DNA of 64,000 nucleotides from Thermosyntropha lipolytica DSM 11003 (GCF_900129805.1 NZ_FQWY01000003.1:44852-108851); one strand, 5' to 3'. Positions 1 through 9,101 are shown, counted from the stretch's first letter. Made by a program: numbers and translations. Notes: generated by a model not told the origin, from the sequence alone.

Positions 1-406
1 CTACACAATCATAGACTACCATCACTTCATTCAACTTGCCTACCAGGTCACAGCTGGTATGAAGATAAGTCCACAAAACCGGCTTTTGAAACTCCAGCTC
101 CTTAACGGCTTTATTGACAGCTTTAGCAATTATATGCTGGTTAATCCGGTTTATTCCCGGAAAACGGCTGCCAAAAGGGAATATGACAGGTGGGGAAAGA
201 AGCCAGATATTTTCGTTTAGCCTGCGCAAACCCTTCTGGGCCATTTCTTTTTTAAAGGCTACATTAGGATCTTTAAAAGGAGACAAAAAAGAAATAGGCG
301 GTTCTACATATAGAATACGATGGTTTTTAGGAAGCCGCCACATTATCTGCTGTTTCCTTGTCCATATAGGTTCCCAGTCCACCGATGAAATGCATATTAT
401 GTCCAT
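1..406 (-). CDS. glycosyltransferase, N-terminal part (gene runs off the left edge)
   Basis: Partial gene read on the minus strand from an ATG at 406 to the window edge, 135 codons without a stop. The protein starts MDIICISSVDWEPIWTRKQQ and continues with HRILYVEPP near residue 30. This opening (a VDW motif, an R-x-Q pair, then LYVEP) is typical of the N-terminal Rossmann half of TuaH-like glycosyltransferases that build surface polysaccharides; the sugar and acceptor cannot be told. A GAGGTG ribosome binding site lies 13 bases before the ATG. The start is 9 bases after the stop of the O-antigen-ligase-like gene, so the two are surely co-transcribed. The nucleotide-binding C-terminal half is outside the window. 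Confidence 0.75.
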   Translation of the reverse strand, partial: MDIICISSVDWEPIWTRKQQIMWRLPKNHRILYVEPPISFLSPFKDPNVAFKKEMAQKGLRRLNENIWLLSPPVIFPFGSRFPGINRINQHIIAKAVNKAVKELEFQKPVLWTYLHTSCDLVGKLNEVMVVYDCV

Positions 407-415
407 AAATGCTTA

Positions 416-1675
416 TTAACACCTCGATTTAGCAGTTTCATTTTCGGTTATTTGCGGAAGAGCCAGTATAAGTCCCAGCAAAAACCAGAAATAGGTGCTC
501 ATCATGGGCACTTCGAAAACATTTTCCACTGCATTATGGGCCAGGATGGCGATAAGACCTATAAGTATTCCCTTCCCCAGGCTTTGCATATATTCATCCC
601 GGATGCGGGCTAAAGCTTTAACTGCCTCTCTTAAAGCCCAGGCCAGAAAGATAATAGTAGCTCCCAGGCCTATAAAGCCGGTTTCCACCCCTACCTTCAG
701 ATACCAGTTATCGGTGTAAAAACTTTCCGTGGGGAAATGACGGGCAGCTACCGCTCCTCCGAACTGGCCCAATCCTATCCCCAGCAGCGGGTAATTTTGC
801 CAGTATTTGAGGGAAACATCCCAGCGGCCCAGCCTTCCCCCCCGTTCGGATGAGGCGATATATTCATCACTCATCATATATGCCATACGGTGGTAAACCG
901 TGGGCATATAAGAGGGGATGAGAAAGGCGGCCAGAACTATGGCGATTATTATACGCCGGTCAATAAATATACCTAAAAGAAAGGTTGCCAGTATAAAGGC
1001 CAGCCAGGCTCCCCGGGAAAAAGTAAAGACCAGGCACAGAAGGAATACGGCTGCTACCAGGGCATATATTGCTTTTTTAAAGAGGTTTTGGCTCTTGAAG
1101 TAGAGCACAAAAGCAATGGGCAGGTTCAATACCATAAGGCTGCCCAGGATATTAGGGCTTCCTATTATAGAAAATACCCGGGTAGTTATATTGCCTTTTT
1201 CTGCCATATCCACCCAGTGGGCAGGTATTTCGACTCCCGCAAAATACTGGTAAATGCCATAAAGGGCTACCAGCACTGATACCAGGAGAAAAAGATCAAT
1301 TATGCTTTTAAAATGTTCCCGGGAAAAAACCAGGTTATAAGCCAGAAAAAGCCAGAAAATAAACTGAACCATAACCCGCAAACCTTCTAGCGCTATGGCA
1401 TAATTAGGAGAATTGACCAGCAGGATAAAAACCATAATGCCTATATAGGCTATGACTGGTATCAGCATGGCAGAGCCTTCAGGTCTTAGTTTTCTTATGG
1501 CTGTCTTAAATATAAAGGCTCCTACCAGTACGATAAAAAGTAATTCATCCCATATGCCGGCCAAAGAAGTAAAAGCTACATAACGGAAAAACCAGTCCAG
1601 GATTACATAAGGGACGACAAGATATAGCTCCCATGACAGCCAGGGTTTTTGAGGATTGACAGCTGTTTTTTCCAT
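416..1675 (-). CDS. O-antigen ligase/polymerase family membrane protein
   Basis: About 419 residues with some ten to twelve hydrophobic segments. The signature region of the Wzy_C/O-antigen ligase family is visible: a long loop ending in GSPNILG near residue 175, then TFSRGAWLAF near 220 and PLLGIGLGQFGG near 305. Such integral membrane proteins polymerise lipid-linked glycan repeats or transfer glycan to an acceptor; in a Gram-positive host the product would be a surface or wall glycan. An upstream in-frame ATG at 1681 is possible, but GAGGA is correctly spaced only from the ATG at 1675. It lies between a DUF4330 gene and a glycosyltransferase on the same strand, as one operon. Confidence 0.85.
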   Translation of the reverse strand: MEKTAVNPQKPWLSWELYLVVPYVILDWFFRYVAFTSLAGIWDELLFIVLVGAFIFKTAIRKLRPEGSAMLIPVIAYIGIMVFILLVNSPNYAIALEGLRVMVQFIFWLFLAYNLVFSREHFKSIIDLFLLVSVLVALYGIYQYFAGVEIPAHWVDMAEKGNITTRVFSIIGSPNILGSLMVLNLPIAFVLYFKSQNLFKKAIYALVAAVFLLCLVFTFSRGAWLAFILATFLLGIFIDRRIIIAIVLAAFLIPSYMPTVYHRMAYMMSDEYIASSERGGRLGRWDVSLKYWQNYPLLGIGLGQFGGAVAARHFPTESFYTDNWYLKVGVETGFIGLGATIIFLAWALREAVKALARIRDEYMQSLGKGILIGLIAILAHNAVENVFEVPMMSTYFWFLLGLILALPQITENETAKSRC

Positions 1676-1691
1676 ATACATTCCTCGCTTT

Positions 1692-2177
1692 TCATTTGAC
1701 GATTTCCACGGAAACTATAGTAGCTTTTAATTCTACCAGCTGGGTTTTTACCACAAAATCTTCTTTGCCTGCTCTTACTGATTGACCGGCCAGGGTTATG
1801 CCGGCAGGACCTGCCTGGGTGCTTGTACCTTCTATAGTAAGGTGGATGTCTTTGCGAAAAGGATTAGTTGTCAGGACCATCTGGCCTTGCGCATTGGTAG
1901 TAACCCAGGCGGCAGGCTTTACTTCTATTTCTTTGATTTCCGCACTTGTTACCGCTCCGGCTGCTATTAAGCGATCCCCGGTTTTTAAGTTGTTTTCCAC
2001 TCCTGGGTAAACAGCAGGGCATACTACCTTTAGCCTTACCGTTTGCGGCTCTGAACTGACGGGAGTAGCCCGGCCGCGGTAAATATAGCCTACAATCAGC
2101 AAAGCTATGATGAGGAGTATTATAAGGTCAATTACATTGATCAAGCCGAAAAGGCGGCCTTTATCGTCAATAATCAT
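1692..2177 (-). CDS. DUF4330 family membrane-anchored protein
   Basis: 161 residues. A short basic/acidic N-terminus (MIIDDKGRLFGLINVID) leads into one transmembrane helix at about residues 16-33, followed by an extracytoplasmic beta-rich domain. This arrangement, including the D-x-x-G-R-(L/I)-F-G-x-(I/V)-N motif, is the DUF4330 family, often found beside polysaccharide export and assembly genes in Firmicutes and cyanobacteria. No enzymatic function is known. AAGGAGG lies about 9 bases before the ATG. It is the first gene of the minus-strand polysaccharide operon, so its promoter must lie in 2178-2366, which is also the start region of the divergent operon. Confidence 0.8.
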   Translation of the reverse strand: MIIDDKGRLFGLINVIDLIILLIIALLIVGYIYRGRATPVSSEPQTVRLKVVCPAVYPGVENNLKTGDRLIAAGAVTSAEIKEIEVKPAAWVTTNAQGQMVLTTNPFRKDIHLTIEGTSTQAGPAGITLAGQSVRAGKEDFVVKTQLVELKATIVSVEIVK

Positions 2178-2366
2178 AAAAAAGAACCTCCTTTACATTT
2201 CCTTATTTAAAATAACTCAAATATATTACACAGGTTTTATATGGCTATGTCAATGTTTTAAAGCGAAAAACATAGAACAGGTGATATATAAAATTATGGC
2301 AGGATGATAAAAAAACAAAAATTTAATATAATAATACTTGATTAAGATATAACGGAGATGGTTTAT

Positions 2367-2777
2367 ATGCCTTACTGGCAGCACAGTACGATATACAGAA
2401 TAGGGAAAAATAGCTTTATTATCCGCTTGCTGCAGGGCAGTTCCCGGAGAAATTATTATGCTGGTTCGGCCGTTTATAAGCTTAGCAGCCGGCTGCTGGA
2501 TGCGGTTTTGCTGCCTCTTTATAAAGCAGGAGAGGCGATTTTAAGGATGTATCAGACTAGTCGGCTGCTTAAGTATGCCGGAAGCCTTGTGGGGCTTATG
2601 GCATTTATTTTGTTTACAGGAAAAGCATTTTCTACCGGTTATTTTGGCTTAAAAGCGGTATTTTATTTATCTGCAGCTTTCTTAGCTCTGATCCTGCCCT
2701 TAGCGCAGCTTAGGCCGGGAAGTTTAAAAGGGAGCCGGCTTGGGACTTTATTAAATTGGTGGATAAAGGCTGATTAA
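2367..2777 (+). CDS. hypothetical membrane protein of the csaB operon
   Basis: 136 residues, not recognised as a named family. The first 60 residues are polar and basic; two hydrophobic helices follow at about residues 73-88 and 94-115, and the tail is basic. An ATG at 2358 is in frame, but the GGAG at 2354 touches it, whereas the ATG at 2367 sits 9 bases downstream of that GGAG, so I prefer 2367. It is the first gene of a plus-strand group with a GT4 glycosyltransferase and csaB, 20 bases before the former, which suggests a role in surface polysaccharide assembly. That role is inference only. Confidence 0.6.
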   Translation: MPYWQHSTIYRIGKNSFIIRLLQGSSRRNYYAGSAVYKLSSRLLDAVLLPLYKAGEAILRMYQTSRLLKYAGSLVGLMAFILFTGKAFSTGYFGLKAVFYLSAAFLALILPLAQLRPGSLKGSRLGTLLNWWIKAD

Positions 2778-2797
2778 CAGATAAAAAGGAGTATAGC

Positions 2798-3931
2798 ATG
2801 AAAAAGATTAAGGTTCTTCACCTGATAGGTGGCGGGGAAATAGGCGGAGCCGAGAGGCTGGTATTGACTTTATTAAAACTTCTTAATAGGGATAGATATG
2901 AACCCTACCTTATATGTTTATGCCCGGGGCCGTTTGCTTCTCTGGCGCGCGCTAACGGGATAAAGGCAGATACGATTGCTATGCGGCACAAACTTGACAT
3001 TTCTACCATCAGGCCACTAAGGGAATATATGAGGCAAAAGGGGATAGATATAGTTCATACCCATGGGGTACGCGCCAATCTGGTAGGGCGTATAGCTGCT
3101 CATAAAGAAAAGTTGCCGGTAGTAACTACTTTCCACAGCCGGTTGAGCTATGACTATGATAGCCGGCTGGCTGCGCTGGTAGCGACCTTGCTTACCAGAA
3201 TGACCAACCGTTATACTGATCGTTTTATTGCTATTTCCTATGCCATAAAAGAAGAAATTTTGGCTATGGGGGTGCCGGATAGCAAGCTGCAGGTTATTCA
3301 CAATGGCCTGGATACGGATAAGTTTAAATCTAACCGGGATGAAAAGGAAGTTAAGAGAGAGCTGGGCCTAAGCCCGGATAAAAAGATAGTAACTATGATT
3401 GCCAGGCTGCATCCGGTAAAAGGACATAAATATTTTATTCTGGCTGCCCGTGAAGTTATGCAGCATACTAAGGAAGTGCAGTTCCTTATCATCGGGGAAG
3501 GGAGTCTAAGACCCGAATTGGAACAGATGGTAAGAGAACTCCATTTAGAAGAAGAAGTCCTTATGCCGGGTTATTATAATGATATAGAAGATATTTATCG
3601 CATTTCCGATCTTATATGTGTACCTTCCCTTATGGAAGGATTAGGGCTGGTAGTTTTAGAAGCCATGTTTTTTAGAGTTCCGGTGATAGCAACCCGGGTG
3701 GGAGGGATTCCGGAGATAATAGAAGACGGAAAGGATGGTATCCTTATCCCCCCTGAAGATCACCGGGCTTTAGCCGAGAAGATAATAAGGCTTTTAGAAG
3801 ATGAGCTTTTGCGCAAGAGGCTTACCGATAATGCACTGAAAAAGATAGAGAAGTTTACCATGGAGAATATGACCAAACAGGTAGAAGCTATATATGATGA
3901 GCTAGCAGGCTTTAAGCGTTACCAGGATTAA
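2798..3931 (+). CDS. GT4 family glycosyltransferase
   Basis: 377 residues, the usual length for a GT-B fold enzyme of family GT4. The N-terminal domain opens with a strand and glycine loop (LHLIGGGEIGGAERLV, residues 7-22). The C-terminal donor-binding domain starts near 190 and carries the E-x7-E signature in PSLMEGLGLVVLEAM, about residues 276-290. It should move a sugar from a nucleotide donor to a lipid-linked or glycan acceptor at the cytoplasmic face of the membrane; the substrate is unknown. It precedes csaB by 25 bases, as is common in SCWP (secondary cell wall polymer) loci. Confidence 0.9.
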   Translation: MKKIKVLHLIGGGEIGGAERLVLTLLKLLNRDRYEPYLICLCPGPFASLARANGIKADTIAMRHKLDISTIRPLREYMRQKGIDIVHTHGVRANLVGRIAAHKEKLPVVTTFHSRLSYDYDSRLAALVATLLTRMTNRYTDRFIAISYAIKEEILAMGVPDSKLQVIHNGLDTDKFKSNRDEKEVKRELGLSPDKKIVTMIARLHPVKGHKYFILAAREVMQHTKEVQFLIIGEGSLRPELEQMVRELHLEEEVLMPGYYNDIEDIYRISDLICVPSLMEGLGLVVLEAMFFRVPVIATRVGGIPEIIEDGKDGILIPPEDHRALAEKIIRLLEDELLRKRLTDNALKKIEKFTMENMTKQVEAIYDELAGFKRYQD

Positions 3932-3956
3932 AAATTTTGTATATGGGAGCTTGACT

Positions 3957-5054
3957 ATGAAGATATGTCTGTCAGGATATTACGGTTTTGACAATGCAGG
4001 TGATGAGGCATTACTGGCAGCTATAACCTCGACTTTACGGCGTTTATCCGCAGAAATAGAATTTGTAGTTTTTTCTGGCCAGCCTGAGCGAACCGCTTAT
4101 CTGCATGGTTTGCGTGCGGTAAGCCGAACTAATCCTTTTGCCGTTATAAAAGAGCTCTGGCAGGCGGATTTGCTGATAAGCGGCGGGGGAAGCCTCATGC
4201 AGGATGTAACCAGCACGCGCTCCCTCGTTTATTATATAGGAATAGTAGCTTTGGCCAAGCTCTTGCGCAAACCGGTAGTATTTTATGCCCAGGGTATCGG
4301 ACCTTTAAATAAAAGGTTTAGCCGTTTTCTCATGTTTCATATTGCCAATAAGGTAGACCTTATTACTTTGCGGGATATGGCTTCTTTAAATCTGCTTAAG
4401 GAAATAGGGGTAAAAAAGCCACCGGTAAGGGTTACTGCTGATCCTGTATTTACCTTAGAGCCAGAGGATGAGGATTATAAAAAGGCAGAGGCTATTTTAC
4501 AAAGTTTTTTTCCCGCCAAGAACCCCATAATTGGGGTATCGGTGCGGAAATGGGAAAAACTAGCCGGGTATCAGGAGGTTTTAGCCCGGGTATTAGATGA
4601 TTTAGCCGCAGAAGGCTATAAGATTGTTCTGGTGCCCATGGATTATCGCAACGACATGGAAGAATCGCGAAAGATTAAAAGCTTAATGGGAAAAGAATGT
4701 TATATTATTGACCAGAGCTTAAAAAGCACAGAATATATGGCTTTAATTTCTTTTTTTGAACTGATGATCGGCATGCGGTTGCACTCCTTGATTTTTTCGG
4801 CCAGTCAGGGTGTGCCTTTTGCCGCTATTTCCTATGATCCCAAGGTAGAAGCTTTTGCTGAAAGCTTTCATCTTAAGCCTTTAGCTCTGGATTACCGGGA
4901 TATGAAAGCTTATATTGATAAATTGCTTAAAGATAAAGAAGTAAGAAACAGGGTAAAGGAAAAGGCGCAGGAGATGAAGGAAAAAGCTCTGGAGAACGCC
5001 TATCTTACATGGGGGGTACTGGAGGCAAGGCAGGTAAAAAAGAGGGGAAAATAA
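3957..5054 (+). CDS. csaB: polysaccharide pyruvyl transferase CsaB
   Basis: About 365 residues matching the CsaB/WcaK polysaccharide pyruvyl transferase family. MKICLSGYYGFDNAGDEALL at the N-terminus is the family hallmark, followed by the glycine-rich LLISGGGSLMQD near residue 75 and a C-terminal MRLHSLIFSASQGVP segment near 275. CsaB transfers pyruvate from PEP to the secondary cell wall polymer, making the ketal that SLH-domain S-layer proteins bind. A TTG at 3951 is in frame but only one base from GGGAG; the ATG at 3957 has a 7-base spacing and is the likelier start. The gene ends in an intrinsic terminator. Confidence 0.9.
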   Translation: MKICLSGYYGFDNAGDEALLAAITSTLRRLSAEIEFVVFSGQPERTAYLHGLRAVSRTNPFAVIKELWQADLLISGGGSLMQDVTSTRSLVYYIGIVALAKLLRKPVVFYAQGIGPLNKRFSRFLMFHIANKVDLITLRDMASLNLLKEIGVKKPPVRVTADPVFTLEPEDEDYKKAEAILQSFFPAKNPIIGVSVRKWEKLAGYQEVLARVLDDLAAEGYKIVLVPMDYRNDMEESRKIKSLMGKECYIIDQSLKSTEYMALISFFELMIGMRLHSLIFSASQGVPFAAISYDPKVEAFAESFHLKPLALDYRDMKAYIDKLLKDKEVRNRVKEKAQEMKEKALENAYLTWGVLEARQVKKRGK

Positions 5055-5065
5055 TCCCTCTTTTT
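5037..5065 (+). terminator. intrinsic terminator after csaB
   Basis: The arms AAAAGAGGG (5038-5046) and CCCTCTTTT (5056-5064) pair around a 9-base loop and end in a run of T. The hairpin overlaps the csaB stop codon. Confidence 0.8.
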
Positions 5066-5206
5066 GGCTTAAAAATAAAAAAGATGTTATTTTCTAAATA
5101 GAAATAAAAAGTTATAATTACGAAGTGGCTTAGTTAAAAACTTTTACCGGCGTGTTAACATATAATACATAAAGATATTAAAAATTAAAAAAGGAGAGTT
5201 CATGAG

Positions 5207-6577
5207 GTGAGTTTTTCCGCTGTAGTTCTGGCTGCCGGCAAAGGGGTAAGGATGAAATCTGATCTGCCCAAAGTGGTGCATAAAGTGGCAGGAAAGCCTA
5301 TGATAGTACATGTGGTGGAAAATCTTAAACAGGCAGGGATTGAAGATATAACCGTAGTGGTAGGGCATAAGCGGGAACTGGTAAAAGAGGTTTTAAGCCC
5401 TTTTAAAGTCAAATTTGCTCTGCAGGAAGAACAGCTGGGAACCGGACATGCCCTTTTGCAGGCTAAAGACCAGGTGGATTTAGAGAGCACTTTGCTGGTT
5501 TTAGCCGGGGATACCCCGCTTTTGACAGCTGCCACCCTAAAAAGACTTATATCTTTTCATGGCGAAAGCGGAGCCGTGGCTACGGTTTTATCGGCTGAGC
5601 TGGCTAATCCTTATGGCTATGGGCGTATTATAAGAGATAGTGATGATAATCTGCTTAAAATCGTGGAAGAAAAGGATGCCTCTTTGGAGGAGAAAAAAAT
5701 TACCGAAATCAATGCCGGGATTTATTGTTTTAAGGCCCGGGAAGTATTTGATGTTTTATTACATCTCGATACGGACAATGCACAAGGGGAATATTATCTA
5801 ACTGATGTCTTCAGCCTTTTTAACCGGGAAGGTAAAACCGTAAAAGTTTTAAAGATCGAAGATAGTGAGGAGATACAGGGAATAAATGATAAACTGCAGC
5901 TTATAGAAGCCGAAAAGGTTATGCGGAGAAGAAAAAATAGGGCTTTGCTGCAGGAAGGGGTTATTATCATAGATCCTGATACCACCTTTATTGACAGTGA
6001 GGTTAAGATAGGGAAAGATACGGTAGTTATGCCTTTTAGCTTTATAGAAGGGAAAACGGTTATTGGCGAAAGATGTGAAATAGGTCCTTATACCCGTATA
6101 ACTTCTTCCCTCATCGGTAATGATGTAATTATCGAAAGTTCTCGGATTAAAGAAGCCGAGATAGGAGACAGATGCGTAATAGGTCCTTTTGCTTATCTGC
6201 GTCCGGGAACGGTCTTAAAGGAAGATGTCAAGATTGGCGATTTTGTAGAAGTTAAAAAATCTATAATTGGCAGAGGGAGCAAGATTCCTCATTTAAGCTA
6301 TGTAGGGGATGCGCTTTTAGGCTGTGAAGTCAATATAGGAGCCGGAACTATTACCTGTAATTATGATGGGGTTAACAAACACCAGACGGTTATAGAAGAT
6401 AAAGCTTTTATAGGCAGCAACACTAATCTGGTAGCTCCGGTAAAAATAGGGAAAGAAGCGGTAACCGGAGCCGGCTCTACGATTACCCGCGATGTGCCTG
6501 ATTTTGCTCTGGCGGTAGAAAGAGCGGAACAGAAGCAGATTAGGGATTGGGCCAGGAGAAAGAAGAAAAAAGAATAG
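5207..6577 (+). CDS. glmU: bifunctional GlcNAc-1-P uridyltransferase / GlcN-1-P acetyltransferase
   Basis: 456 residues, full length for GlmU. The N-terminal pyrophosphorylase domain carries LAAGKGVRMKSDLPKVVHK (residues 7-25), with QLGTGHA near 80. From about residue 250 there are left-handed beta-helix hexapeptide repeats, ending with the acetyltransferase region (NIGAGTITCNYDG near 380). It makes UDP-GlcNAc from glucosamine-1-phosphate for peptidoglycan and other wall polymers. GTG is the start, 10 bases after AAGGAG. An overlapping three-codon ORF (ATG AGG TGA, 5202-5210) sits between that ribosome binding site and the GTG. prs follows by 18 bases, the usual glmU-prs pair. Confidence 0.97.
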   Translation: MSFSAVVLAAGKGVRMKSDLPKVVHKVAGKPMIVHVVENLKQAGIEDITVVVGHKRELVKEVLSPFKVKFALQEEQLGTGHALLQAKDQVDLESTLLVLAGDTPLLTAATLKRLISFHGESGAVATVLSAELANPYGYGRIIRDSDDNLLKIVEEKDASLEEKKITEINAGIYCFKAREVFDVLLHLDTDNAQGEYYLTDVFSLFNREGKTVKVLKIEDSEEIQGINDKLQLIEAEKVMRRRKNRALLQEGVIIIDPDTTFIDSEVKIGKDTVVMPFSFIEGKTVIGERCEIGPYTRITSSLIGNDVIIESSRIKEAEIGDRCVIGPFAYLRPGTVLKEDVKIGDFVEVKKSIIGRGSKIPHLSYVGDALLGCEVNIGAGTITCNYDGVNKHQTVIEDKAFIGSNTNLVAPVKIGKEAVTGAGSTITRDVPDFALAVERAEQKQIRDWARRKKKKE

Positions 6578-6595
6578 CAGGAGGTAATTAACAAA

Positions 6596-7546
6596 ATGAA
6601 AGCATCCAGATGGCGGATGAAGCTTTTTACCGGCAATGCCAATCCGGCACTGGCCGAGGAAATTGCATCTTATCTAGGGATCCCGGTAGGCAATGCTAAG
6701 GTTGCCCGCTTTGCCGATGGAGAAATAAGCTGTGTGGTTGATGAAAGTGTAAGAGGGGTAGATGTTTTTGTGGTGCAGCCTACCTGTCCCCCGGTAAATG
6801 AACACCTGATGGAGCTTCTGGTTATGATCGATGCCTTTAAAAGGGCTTCAGCGGCCCGCATAAATGCAGTTATTCCTTATTATGGCTATGCCCGGCAGGA
6901 TCGCAAGACTAGAGCCCGTGATCCTATTACGGCTAAACTGGTGGCTAACCTTATTTCGATAGCCGGAGCCCACCGGGTAGTAGCAGTTGACCTGCATGCC
7001 AACCAGATTCAGGGCTTTTTTGATATACCGGTTGACCATCTCCCCGGGGTGCCTACGATTGCCGAGTATTTTAAAAGTAAAAACCTTAAGAACCCGGTAG
7101 TGCTCTCCCCTGATGTAGGGGGAGTGACCAGGGCGCGGGATTTGGCAGCCCGGCTGGAAGCCCCTCTGGCAATTATAGATAAAAGAAGGCCGGCTCCTAA
7201 TGTGTCAGAAGTAATGAATGTTATAGGTGATGTAGAAGGAAAATCAGTTATAATAATAGATGATATAATAGATACGGCAGGGACTCTGTGTTCAGCTGCC
7301 CAGGTAATGAAGGAAAAGGGAGCGGTAGAAGTATATGGATGCTGCACCCATCCTTTATTCTCCGGGCCGGCGGTAGAAAGGATGGCTGAAGCGCCATTTA
7401 AGGAAATCGTGATAACTAACACGATTCCTTTAAAAGAAGAAAAAAGGCTTCCCAATATGGTTGTTTTGTCAGTGGCCCCGCTGATCGGGGAGGCTATTCT
7501 TCGCATCCATGAAGATCTTTCGGTAAGCAAGCTTTTTGAGTCCTAA
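6596..7546 (+). CDS. prs: ribose-phosphate pyrophosphokinase
   Basis: 316 residues, standard length. The PRPP-binding loop is [13 protein letters not shown] (about residues 219-231). The catalytic and ATP-binding segment [20 protein letters not shown] lies near 98-117, and FADGEISC near 38. It converts ribose-5-phosphate and ATP to PRPP for purine, pyrimidine, histidine and NAD synthesis. PRPP is also the co-substrate of the NadC encoded further along. GGAGGT lies 11 bases before the ATG. It forms a pair with glmU; the following ctc has its own promoter. Confidence 0.98.
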   Translation: MKASRWRMKLFTGNANPALAEEIASYLGIPVGNAKVARFADGEISCVVDESVRGVDVFVVQPTCPPVNEHLMELLVMIDAFKRASAARINAVIPYYGYARQDRKTRARDPITAKLVANLISIAGAHRVVAVDLHANQIQGFFDIPVDHLPGVPTIAEYFKSKNLKNPVVLSPDVGGVTRARDLAARLEAPLAIIDKRRPAPNVSEVMNVIGDVEGKSVIIIDDIIDTAGTLCSAAQVMKEKGAVEVYGCCTHPLFSGPAVERMAEAPFKEIVITNTIPLKEEKRLPNMVVLSVAPLIGEAILRIHEDLSVSKLFES

Positions 7547-7553
7547 ATATTTT

Positions 7554-7582
7554 TGGACATGCCTGTCTTTTGTTGTTATAAT
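7554..7582 (+). promoter_or_regulatory. sigma-A-type promoter of ctc/rplY
   Basis: TGGACA at 7554-7559 and TATAAT at 7577-7582 are separated by 17 bases, matching the vegetative consensus except for one base in the -35 box. No SigB-type boxes, which drive ctc in Bacillus subtilis, were evident. Confidence 0.65.
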
Positions 7583-7640
7583 TTACTAATAATGGGGTAA
7601 AATGCTGACTATAATATTACTTAAGGAGGAGTGATATTAT

Positions 7641-8252
7641 ATGGCAGCAATAATGGCCAGCATCAAAGGACAGAGGCGTGAAATAGGGACCAAAGGCAAG
7701 CTTAACCGGCTTAAAAAAGAAGGGTATGTGCCGGGTATAGTTTATGGCAAGACGAAAGAAGCCTTACCGATAGCGGTAAACTCCCGGCATATAAACAAGA
7801 TTTTCAGCACCTACGGCTTTCGGGGGCTTTTTAACCTGGAAATCGAAGGGGAAGAAAAGCCGGTAACTGTTCTCTTACGAGAAATGCAGACCCATCCGGT
7901 AACCAAGGAAATGATCCATCTTGACTTTTTTGCTATCGATATGAATGAAGAGATAACCAGTGAAGTTCCTATCGTCATTGCAGGGGAAGAAGAAATCCTG
8001 AAGAAGGGCGGCATACTCCAGTTAGGGGTAAAAGAGGTAGAAGTGGAATGTTTGCCTAAAGATTTGCCGGAGGCTATTATATGCGACATATCAGCTCTTG
8101 ATATTGGGGATCATATGACGGTAGGCGATCTCAAGGCCCCGGCGGGAGTAAAGATAATAAGCGATCCCGATTCTATTGTCGTAACTATTCTGGCTCCGAA
8201 AGTAAGCGAAGAAGAAACTTCCCCGGCTGAAGAAACAGAAAGCGAAGCTTAA
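7641..8252 (+). CDS. rplY: 50S ribosomal protein L25/general stress protein Ctc
   Basis: 203 residues, the long Ctc form: an N-terminal L25 domain (residues 5-93, with YVPGIVYGK near 30 and TVLLREMQTHPVTKEMIHLDF near 75-95) and a C-terminal TL5/CTC beta domain to about 185, then an acidic tail. It binds 5S rRNA in the large ribosomal subunit and is stress-related in Bacillus. The position between prs and pth is the conserved Firmicutes order. AAGGAGGAG precedes the ATG, and a sigma-A-like promoter lies in the 94-base gap. Confidence 0.95.
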   Translation: MAAIMASIKGQRREIGTKGKLNRLKKEGYVPGIVYGKTKEALPIAVNSRHINKIFSTYGFRGLFNLEIEGEEKPVTVLLREMQTHPVTKEMIHLDFFAIDMNEEITSEVPIVIAGEEEILKKGGILQLGVKEVEVECLPKDLPEAIICDISALDIGDHMTVGDLKAPAGVKIISDPDSIVVTILAPKVSEEETSPAEETESEA

Positions 8253-8269
8253 TTTTCTGCATAGCAAGT

Positions 8270-8297
8270 CCCCTGGCTTTAGGCCGGGGGATTTATT
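8270..8297 (+). terminator. hairpin after rplY
   Basis: The 8-bp stem CCCCTGGC (8270-8277) / GCCGGGGG (8283-8290), with one G-T pair and a 5-base loop, is followed by a short T-rich tract (ATTTATT). It is a terminator candidate, but the weak T-run may allow readthrough into pth. Confidence 0.6.
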
Positions 8298-8320
8298 ATG
8301 AAAAGCTAAGGTGATAAAAC

Positions 8321-8875
8321 ATGAAGATAATTGTAGGATTAGGCAATCCCGGAGCTAAATACAGGGAAACCAGACACAATGTAGGGTTCAAAGCTGTGGA
8401 CGAGCTGGCTTTACGGTACCGGGTGGAAAAAGAAGAATGCAAATATAACGGCCTTGTAGGGCATCTGCGTATAGAAAACGAAAAGGTACTGCTGGTAAAG
8501 CCTTTGACCTACATGAACTTAAGCGGCAAAGCGGTAGCCCCACTGGTGCATTTTTATAAACTAGACCTTAAGGATGTACTGGTCATTTATGATGATATGG
8601 ATCTGCCTTTAGGAGCTTTAAGGCTTAGAGCTAAGGGGGGAACTGGAGGCCATAAGGGGGTGCTTTCGGTTGCGGAAATGCTTAAAAGTCAGGATTTTCC
8701 CCGTATACGCATAGGAATAGGGCGCCCGCCTGCCGATACGATTGATTGGGTCCTGGGGGAGTTTACCCCGGAAGAAAAACCTGTAATCGAAGCGGCCGTA
8801 AAAAAGGCAGCTGATGCTGCGGTATGCTGGGTTTTGGAAGGCATAGAAAAGGCTATGAACAAGTATAATGGATAA
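8321..8875 (+). CDS. pth: peptidyl-tRNA hydrolase
   Basis: 184 residues. The family motifs are complete: VGLGNPGAKYRETRHNVGF (residues 4-22, containing the catalytic His and Asn), PLTYMNLSG near 65 and VIYDDMDLPLG near 88-98. It cleaves peptidyl-tRNA released by stalled ribosomes. AAGGTG precedes the ATG. The order pth-fin-mfd is the conserved Firmicutes arrangement. Confidence 0.97.
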   Translation: MKIIVGLGNPGAKYRETRHNVGFKAVDELALRYRVEKEECKYNGLVGHLRIENEKVLLVKPLTYMNLSGKAVAPLVHFYKLDLKDVLVIYDDMDLPLGALRLRAKGGTGGHKGVLSVAEMLKSQDFPRIRIGIGRPPADTIDWVLGEFTPEEKPVIEAAVKKAADAAVCWVLEGIEKAMNKYNG

Positions 8876-8936
8876 AAGGTATATTTGCCTCTTTGCGCAG
8901 GGAAAAATATTTACAAAAAGCAAAGGGGCGGGGAAG

Positions 8937-9101
8937 ATGAAAATCTACCACATATGCGGGTTTTGTGATAAGGTATTTAGTGTATCAATATGTGATGAGG
9001 AAAAAGAAGGAATGCACCAGCTTCTGGGAGTCTGTCCGGAATGCAGTGAGGAACTGGCCTGGCAGCATGATGCGCTTATTTTTAAGGTTTACGAACATTA
9101 A
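8937..9101 (+). CDS. fin: anti-sigma-F factor Fin family protein
   Basis: 54 residues from the ATG at 8937. A longer frame from 8868 would overlap pth and lacks a ribosome binding site, whereas GGGGAAG stands just before 8937. Two CxxC pairs (C7-x2-C10 and C33-x2-C36) form a zinc-ribbon-like scaffold, and the sequence fits the Fin (YabK, DUF2757) family. In Bacillus, Fin inhibits sigma-F in the forespore and helps the switch to sigma-G; it is encoded between pth and mfd exactly as here. Function is inferred from family and position. The protein is shorter than the 76-residue Bacillus version. Confidence 0.85.
   Translation: MKIYHICGFCDKVFSVSICDEEKEGMHQLLGVCPECSEELAWQHDALIFKVYEH

Noticed and set aside
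2178..2366. Divergent promoters between the DUF4330 and csaB operons
   Set aside because: Several TATAAT-like strings occur in A/T-rich DNA but I could not pair any with a good -35 box, so no site is claimed; no gene was seen in this gap.
5113..5166. Promoter of glmU from TATAAT boxes at 5113 and 5161
   Set aside because: Neither has an acceptable -35 box at 16-18 bases, and the region is A/T rich.
8868..8936. N-terminal extension of Fin overlapping pth
   Set aside because: No ribosome binding site; the zinc-ribbon protein begins naturally at 8937 after GGGGAAG.
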